Below, in pieces: positions 6,437 through 9,853 of a stretch of DNA of 9,853 nt. The position numbers and the translations under genes were made by a program. Positions within the stretch are counted from its first letter, which is position 1, and the number at the start of each line of letters is the position of its first letter. The notes beneath the pieces are model-generated. The model made no database searches. It was not told where the DNA came from and was given only the letters and a program-made list of their open reading frames with translations. Source of the stretch: an uncultured Desulfovibrio sp. (GTDB taxonomy: Bacteria > Desulfobacterota > Desulfovibrionia > Desulfovibrionales > Desulfovibrionaceae); NCBI GenBank assembly GCA_900553145.1, contig USCL01000133.1:1-9853 (forward strand), written 5' to 3'.

Positions 6437-6519
6437 GGAGTCATGCCTGACAAAGCAATGTCCGTTGCGGATATCTCGGTATTTGCTGTGCGGACCGGTT
6501 ATCAGCCAAAGGAGGCTTC

Positions 6520-7056
6520 ATGCACATTTCCTTTACTTTCAAGAATTTCGAACCGTCTGAACATCTGCGTAAGTATGCCCGCCGCCGCATGGAAAAGCTG
6601 GGAAGGTTCTTTGGCAAGAATCCCGCTCTCGATGCACAGGTGAACATGGCGGTCGACAAGTTCCGTCAGCGCGTGGAAGTTCAGCTCACCGGTGACGGCA
6701 TCAATATTGCCGCCAGCGAAGTCTCGGAAGATATGTACGCCTCCATCGACCTTGTTCTTGACAAGCTGGAAGCTCAGGTTAAGAAGTTTGTTTCCCGCAA
6801 CAAGGAAATCCAGCGCAAGGGACGCACAAACGACATTGATGTATATACGTTTGAAGTAACTGAGGAAGATGGCGAACGCACGATTACCGGGCGCGACCAT
6901 TTTTCTCCCAAGCCCATGAGCCCTGACGAAGCGGCCATGCAGCTTGATGCGCACGACTTTGAGTTCCTCACGTTCCTGAATTCGGAAAATGATCGCATCA
7001 ATGTCATCTACCGGCGCAAGAACGGTAACCTTGGTCTGATAGATCCCATTTTCTAG
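6520..7056 (+). CDS. hpf: Ribosome hibernation promoting factor, long form
   Basis: Binds the 30S decoding region in slow growth, stops translation and promotes inactive 100S ribosome dimers. The N-terminal RaiA/S30AE domain spans about residues 1-100 (MHISFTFKNFEPSEHLRKYARRRMEKLGRF, split here: ISFTFKNFEPSEHL then RRRMEKLGRFF; later VEVQLTGDGINIAA and EDMYASIDLVLDKLEAQVKK). After a linker comes the C-terminal dimerisation domain (about 120-178), with SPDEAAMQLD, FEFLTFLNSE and NVIYRRKNGNLGLIDP. This two-domain build (178 residues) is the long form, which dimerises ribosomes without a separate RMF. E. coli HPF (about 95 residues) lacks the second domain. A strong AAAGGAGG at 6508-6514 lies 5 bases before the ATG. 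The neighbourhood (rpoN upstream, rapZ downstream) is the classical one. Confidence 0.95.
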   Translation: MHISFTFKNFEPSEHLRKYARRRMEKLGRFFGKNPALDAQVNMAVDKFRQRVEVQLTGDGINIAASEVSEDMYASIDLVLDKLEAQVKKFVSRNKEIQRKGRTNDIDVYTFEVTEEDGERTITGRDHFSPKPMSPDEAAMQLDAHDFEFLTFLNSENDRINVIYRRKNGNLGLIDPIF

Positions 7057-7088
7057 GGCTTGTGCCGATAGCGCAAAGCGATTTTAAC

Positions 7089-7122
7089 AAGCCCGTCCGG
7101 GGAATCATCACCGGACGGGCTT
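7089..7122 (+). terminator. Hairpin between hpf and rapZ, possible weak terminator
   Basis: AAGCCCGTCCGG (7089-7100) and CCGGACGGGCTT (7111-7122) form a perfect 12-bp stem with a 10-base loop. The stem is GC-rich with a TT edge, but only CCTGTTACC follows, so the T-run is poor. It ends 9 bases before the first possible rapZ start and could act as a partial terminator or hinder ribosome access to rapZ. It may instead terminate transcription from the opposite strand, where TTGTTAAAAT follows. Confidence 0.6.
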
Positions 7123-7143
7123 CCTGTTACCATGGAAAAGGAT

Positions 7144-8094
7144 ATGACGGATAAGCCTCTCCTCCCCGAACACGCCACGGAAAAATCGACGGATTCCGCT
7201 TCCGAACTCTCCAAGCCGAATACGGATAAGCCGATTTTCATCATCACCGGACTCTCCGGCGCGGGCAAAAGCACCGTGTTGCACGTCTTTGAGGACATGC
7301 GCCTGTTTACGGCGGACGGGGTGCCTCCGGGGCTCATGCCGGAAATGGTGCGCCTCCTGCAAAACCCATCCGTCGAACATTCCAATGGGATTGCTCTCGG
7401 TTTCGATCAGCGCCGCAGCGAGTTTATGACTGAGCTTGATCAGGCTTTACATCGGCTTTCCAGTATGGGGTTCCGTACAAAGATCATTTATCTGGAGGCG
7501 GACCCGGCCGTCATCATGCGGCGCTACGCCACAACCCGCCGTCCCCATCCGCTTGAACGGGAAGGCGTCGGCTTGGAACGGGCCGTACGCGAAGAAATGG
7601 AGCGCCTTGCCCCCGTCAGGGAAATCGCTGATAACGTCATCGATACATCTTCCTTTTCCATCCATGACTTGCGGCGCGTTATCCAGCGTAAATGGAACAG
7701 CGCCCAAGAACGCCTTCGCAATATCAAAGTCAATCTCGTTTCCTTCGGATTCAAATACGGCGTCCCCCGTGAGGCGGATCTGGTTTTCGATCTCCGCTTC
7801 CTCCCCAATCCCTATTTCGTTGAAGAATTGCGCCCCCGAACGGGAAAGGAGAGCGCCATAGCCGAATATGTTTTCAGCGAGCCCTCGGGGAAGGAATTCA
7901 AAAAACGGCTTATTGATTTTTTGATTTTTCTTCTGCCGCTTTACGATGCTGAAGGCCGCTACCGCATTACAATCGCACTGGGCTGCACAGGAGGGAAGCA
8001 CCGCTCCGTGGCGATGACAGAAGCGCTTATGCGGGCATTGAAACGGCAAGACTATGCTGTCTCCGTAGAGCACCGGCATATGGAGCTTGGCTGA
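7144..8094 (+). CDS. rapZ: RapZ/YvcJ-family nucleotide-binding protein
   Basis: P-loop protein. In E. coli its homologue senses glucosamine 6-phosphate and guides RNase E to the sRNA GlmZ, controlling amino-sugar supply for the cell envelope; in other phyla the role is less clear. An N-terminal kinase-like domain has Walker A GLSGAGKS (36-43), the motif YLEADPAVIMRRYATTRRPHPL, of which TTRRPHPL is diagnostic, and VIDTSSFSIHDLR. The C-terminal domain has FGFKYGVPREADLVFDLRFL, LPNPYF and GCTGGKHRSVAM, the last being the ligand-binding loop. I prefer the ATG at 7144, preceded by GGAAAAGG at 7134-7141. The ATG at 7132 has no clear ribosome site, though it would add only four residues. About 27 polar residues precede the P-loop strand, unlike E. 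coli. The C-terminus ends HRHMELG and lacks the Lys/Arg-rich tail used by E. coli RapZ for RNA binding, so the GlmZ role should not be assumed. Confidence 0.93.
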   Translation: MTDKPLLPEHATEKSTDSASELSKPNTDKPIFIITGLSGAGKSTVLHVFEDMRLFTADGVPPGLMPEMVRLLQNPSVEHSNGIALGFDQRRSEFMTELDQALHRLSSMGFRTKIIYLEADPAVIMRRYATTRRPHPLEREGVGLERAVREEMERLAPVREIADNVIDTSSFSIHDLRRVIQRKWNSAQERLRNIKVNLVSFGFKYGVPREADLVFDLRFLPNPYFVEELRPRTGKESAIAEYVFSEPSGKEFKKRLIDFLIFLLPLYDAEGRYRITIALGCTGGKHRSVAMTEALMRALKRQDYAVSVEHRHMELG

Positions 8095-8187
8095 TCCGCC
8101 CTGCCGCCGGTTTGGATTTGCCTTTTCCGCTTTGAGGCATTAGAGATACGGCCTGTCATACACATCAATGCCATAGGGAATGTGAAC

Positions 8188-8814
8188 ATGCTGCCTCTTG
8201 AAACCCTCGGAGCGTTTTTCGTCACCGCCATCATCATGGGCCTGGCCCCGGGCCCCGACAACATTTTCGTTTTGACGCAGTCGGCCCTCTATGGGTTCCG
8301 GGCCGGGATTGTCACAACGCTGGGCTTGATAACCGGTCTCTGCGGGCACACGGCAGCCGTCGCCCTCGGCATAGCGGCGTTGTTCCAAACATCCGAAATG
8401 GCTTTTACGCTCCTGAAGTGCGCCGGGGCGGCCTACCTGCTGTATCTCGCGTGGCTTTCCTTCCGCAGCGGCGCGTCCAGGGCGTGGCTGGAGCGGAGCC
8501 AGTTTCCCGGATACGGGGCCTTATACCGGCGTGGCGTGATCATGAACATCACCAACCCCAAGGTCACGCTTTTCTTCCTTGCTTTCCTGCCGCAATTTGC
8601 GAAACCCGAACTCGGAAACGTTCCGCTTCAGATCATCACGCTGGGTTTCCTTTTTCAGCTCGCCACGTTGATTGTCTTTGGGGGCGTTTCATTCCTCGGC
8701 GGCAGGCTTGCCGAATGGTTCAACGCCTCCATCCGGGGGCAGATCATCTTGAACCGGATTACAGCCTGTATCTTCACCGCGCTGGCCCTTCTGCTGATTT
8801 TTTCTTCCAGATGA
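8188..8814 (+). CDS. LysE/RhtB-family amino acid exporter
   Basis: Predicted inner-membrane exporter of amino acids or related small molecules; the substrate cannot be read from sequence. The 208-residue protein has about six hydrophobic segments and the two family hallmarks: an N-terminal GLAPGPDN after the first membrane segment and NITNPKVTLFFLAFLPQF in the middle. The C-terminal helix (ILNRITACIFTALALLLIF) is typical. I chose the ATG at 8188 because AGGGA at 8175-8179 is 8 bases upstream. A GTG at 8182 is in frame but only 2 bases from that site. The 93-base gap after rapZ holds only a weak promoter-like pair (TTGCCT at 8118, TAGAGA at 8141), so co-transcription with rapZ is possible. The stop codon is built into the following terminator. 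It faces a convergent amidohydrolase gene, with no obvious functional link to the rpoN cluster. Confidence 0.9.
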   Translation: MLPLETLGAFFVTAIIMGLAPGPDNIFVLTQSALYGFRAGIVTTLGLITGLCGHTAAVALGIAALFQTSEMAFTLLKCAGAAYLLYLAWLSFRSGASRAWLERSQFPGYGALYRRGVIMNITNPKVTLFFLAFLPQFAKPELGNVPLQIITLGFLFQLATLIVFGGVSFLGGRLAEWFNASIRGQIILNRITACIFTALALLLIFSSR

Positions 8815-8847
8815 CGAAAAGCCCCGTTTCATGCGGGGCTTTTCGTC
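8813..8847. terminator. Bidirectional terminator between converging genes
   Basis: A perfect 14-bp stem, GACGAAAAGCCCCG (8813-8826) with CGGGGCTTTTCGTC (8834-8847), and a 7-base loop. The GC core is flanked by AAAA/TTTT so that either strand ends in a T-run after a GC-rich stem, and on the + strand TTT follows as well. It begins within the exporter's TGA stop (8812-8814) and ends 15 bases past the amidohydrolase stop, so it serves both genes. Confidence 0.93.
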
Positions 8848-8862
8848 TTTGGGAGGTATCGG

Positions 8863-9582
8863 CTAGAGGGCTAAAAAACTCTTGATGTTGCCGTAAAAAA
8901 TCTTCTCAAGAGCGCTCTCCGGCAACCCGCAGACTTCCGTCCGCAACATTTCCACGCGGTAATGGTGGAACGGCGCATCGCTGCCCCAAAAAACCCGCTC
9001 ACTGCCGACCGTATTGTAGGCCTCCCGAATTTTGGTGTGCATGGGCATACCCGACGTTTCGAGGTACACATTGTCGTGCTTCTTGGAAAGATCGATGGCG
9101 GCCTGAATGTAGATGCCGTTTCCATGCCCCATGTGCACCATCACGATCCGTACTTTCGGAAAATCTTCCGCAAGCTGAATGATGCTGTGGGGAAGGGAAA
9201 AAGGCGGATGGCCCGAGTGGATGAATACGGGCAAACCCATCTGCTGCGCGACTTCCATCAATGGGTGCACCACGGCGTCGTTGGCTGTGAAGGCATTGAG
9301 AAGGGGATGCAGCTTGATTCCCTGAAAACCGCACTCGCGGGCTTCGCGGACAACCGTTTCGACGGCTTTGTCCCCTTCGTAGGGATTGGCCCACGTAAGC
9401 CCCACAAACCGATCCGGAAAACGCTTTACGGCCTGTTCCACAACCGCATTGTCCATATAACTGACGACGGATTTCTCGATGCCGTACTGATCCATCTCGG
9501 CGACCATCTGCTCGTCCGTATACCCCACATCGGCCCATCCGCCGAAATAGCCCACATGCGCATGCGCGTCGATCTTCTTCAT
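8863..9582 (-). CDS. Small metal-dependent amidohydrolase (amidohydrolase-2 / ACMSD-like)
   Basis: Predicted cytosolic TIM-barrel metal hydrolase or decarboxylase; the substrate is unknown. From N to C: IDAHAHVG, the HxH metal motif (residues 7 and 9) at the end of the first strand; GIEKSVVSYMDN; FVGLTWANPYEGD; GFQGIKLHPLLNAF; LPVFIHSGHPPFSLP with the metal His; RIVMVHMGHGNG with a further His; and VFWGSDAPFHHY with the catalytic Asp. This order is that of the amidohydrolase-2 family. At 239 residues it is at the short end, but no core strand is obviously missing. GGAGG on the minus strand lies 5 bases before the ATG at 9582. The immediately preceding ATG (9585) is only 2 bases away. It stands alone on its strand, divergent from hypA and convergent with the exporter. 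No neighbour hints at a pathway. Confidence 0.88.
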   Translation of the reverse strand: MKKIDAHAHVGYFGGWADVGYTDEQMVAEMDQYGIEKSVVSYMDNAVVEQAVKRFPDRFVGLTWANPYEGDKAVETVVREARECGFQGIKLHPLLNAFTANDAVVHPLMEVAQQMGLPVFIHSGHPPFSLPHSIIQLAEDFPKVRIVMVHMGHGNGIYIQAAIDLSKKHDNVYLETSGMPMHTKIREAYNTVGSERVFWGSDAPFHHYRVEMLRTEVCGLPESALEKIFYGNIKSFLAL

Positions 9583-9602
9583 CATGACCTCCGAAAAAGG
9601 AT

Positions 9603-9615
9603 GCCGCTCAGCGGC
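9603..9615. promoter_or_regulatory. Palindrome upstream of the amidohydrolase (possible operator)
   Basis: GCCGCT-C-AGCGGC is a perfect 6-1-6 inverted repeat. It lies about 10 bases upstream of the GGAGG ribosome site of the minus-strand amidohydrolase and downstream of its candidate promoter. It could be an operator or a small 5'UTR hairpin. A short GC palindrome can arise by chance, so support is limited. Confidence 0.3.
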
Positions 9616-9624
9616 TGTCCGTGT

Positions 9625-9653
9625 GACCTACGCCTGCCTCCGGCAACGGTCAA
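9625..9653 (-). promoter_or_regulatory. Weak candidate promoter for the amidohydrolase
   Basis: On the minus strand TTGACC (9653-9648, 5 of 6 to the -35 consensus) is followed after 17 bases by TAGGTC (9630-9625), which matches the -10 consensus at only its first two positions. Spacing and location in the divergent gap are right; the -10 is poor. Confidence 0.25.
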
Positions 9654-9777
9654 GCACGTCTCTCCTTCTCATCCGCCCGGCTGGACTCACCAATCTTTTT
9701 CGCCTACACTTCTTCCCTGTGCGCTTGTCCGAGAGCTGCCGAACCCTGTCCCAGGAATCAACCAGAGAAGTTCTGCC

Positions 9778-9853
9778 ATGCACGAAATGTCTGTCGTTAC
9801 AAGCCTGTTATCCATTGTCCGCGAAGAGATGGAAAAACACGACGTCCATCGCC
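9778..9853 (+). CDS. hypA: Hydrogenase nickel incorporation protein HypA, 5' end only
   Basis: HypA delivers nickel to the large subunit of NiFe hydrogenase, together with HypB, through an N-terminal Met-His-Glu nickel site and a zinc ribbon. Only 25 codons are present before the window ends: MHEMSVVTSLLSIVREEME and onward. This is the recognisable HypA N-terminus, with His2 as nickel ligand, Glu3 and the amphipathic first helix. The zinc-binding cysteines would lie outside the window. AGAGAAG, about 8 bases upstream, is the likely ribosome site. The 195-base gap before it, shared with the divergent amidohydrolase, holds no clear promoter on this strand. A hydrogenase maturation gene fits a hydrogen-metabolising anaerobe. 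The call rests on a short piece and would be settled by the next 300 bases. Confidence 0.85.
   Translation, partial: MHEMSVVTSLLSIVREEMEKHDVHR

Noticed and set aside
6477..6492. GG-N10-GC pattern upstream of hpf resembling a sigma-54 promoter
   Set aside because: Only 6 of 12 fixed consensus positions match, and the start would fall within or next to the hpf ribosome site. The pattern is expected by chance in GC-rich DNA.
6443..6643. Small reading frame on the + strand with AAAGGAG just before its ATG, running into hpf in another frame
   Set aside because: The ATG is only 2 bases from the AAAGGAG, most of the frame overlaps hpf, and the product has no recognisable features. The predicted hpf transcript would begin at or after this ribosome site. 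It could matter only as an upstream ORF on read-through message.
9641..9656. GG-N10-GC pattern upstream of hypA (CGGCAACGGTCAAGCA)
   Set aside because: It keeps GGCA and GCA but misses the first T, the CG and the TT of the -12 half. It is over 100 bases from the hypA start and overlaps a better minus-strand -35. Not strong enough to annotate.

Overview
The window looks like ordinary chromosome from a Gram-negative bacterium of moderately high GC. It is most likely a sulfate- or sulfite-reducing member of the Desulfovibrionaceae (Desulfovibrio/Bilophila type). That placement is an inference from gene order (pyrG-kdsA-kdsC-lptC-lptA-lptB-rpoN-hpf-rapZ), a metal-type KdsA, a long-form HPF and a nearby hypA. 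No rRNA or other marker gene is present to prove it. I saw no mobile element, CRISPR array, tRNA or prophage gene.

Region 1 (1-4589, + strand) is a lipopolysaccharide unit. The 3' part of pyrG (CTP synthase) is followed, after a large hairpin, by kdsA and kdsC (two steps of KDO synthesis), then lptC, lptA and lptB (the inner-membrane and periplasmic parts of the LPS export machine). kdsA/kdsC, kdsC/lptC and lptA/lptB overlap, so the block is almost certainly co-transcribed. CTP from PyrG is the co-substrate for activating KDO, which gives pyrG a metabolic link to its neighbours. The unit ends at a strong intrinsic terminator just after lptB.

Region 2 (4590-8094, + strand) is the rpoN cluster: rpoN (sigma-54), hpf (ribosome hibernation) and rapZ (P-loop nucleotide-binding adaptor). 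The 313-base gap before rpoN holds the terminator, an A-rich tract, a well-formed extended -10 sigma-70 promoter and a sigma-54 -24/-12 element lying directly on its -10 region, then a structured leader. This layout suggests that sigma-54 controls its own gene, and it is the most interesting signal in the window. hpf has its own candidate promoter. ptsN, which usually sits between hpf and rapZ in proteobacteria, is missing, and a 12-bp hairpin lies there instead.

Region 3 (8095-9853) is accessory: a LysE/RhtB-type exporter (+), a convergent small metal-dependent amidohydrolase (-) sharing a bidirectional terminator with it, and the first 25 codons of hypA (nickel delivery to NiFe hydrogenase) running off the right edge.

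I found no clear candidate for a wholly new biological system. The points worth checking are regulatory (the rpoN promoter and leader, the intergenic hairpins) or variations on known families (RapZ tail, loss of ptsN).
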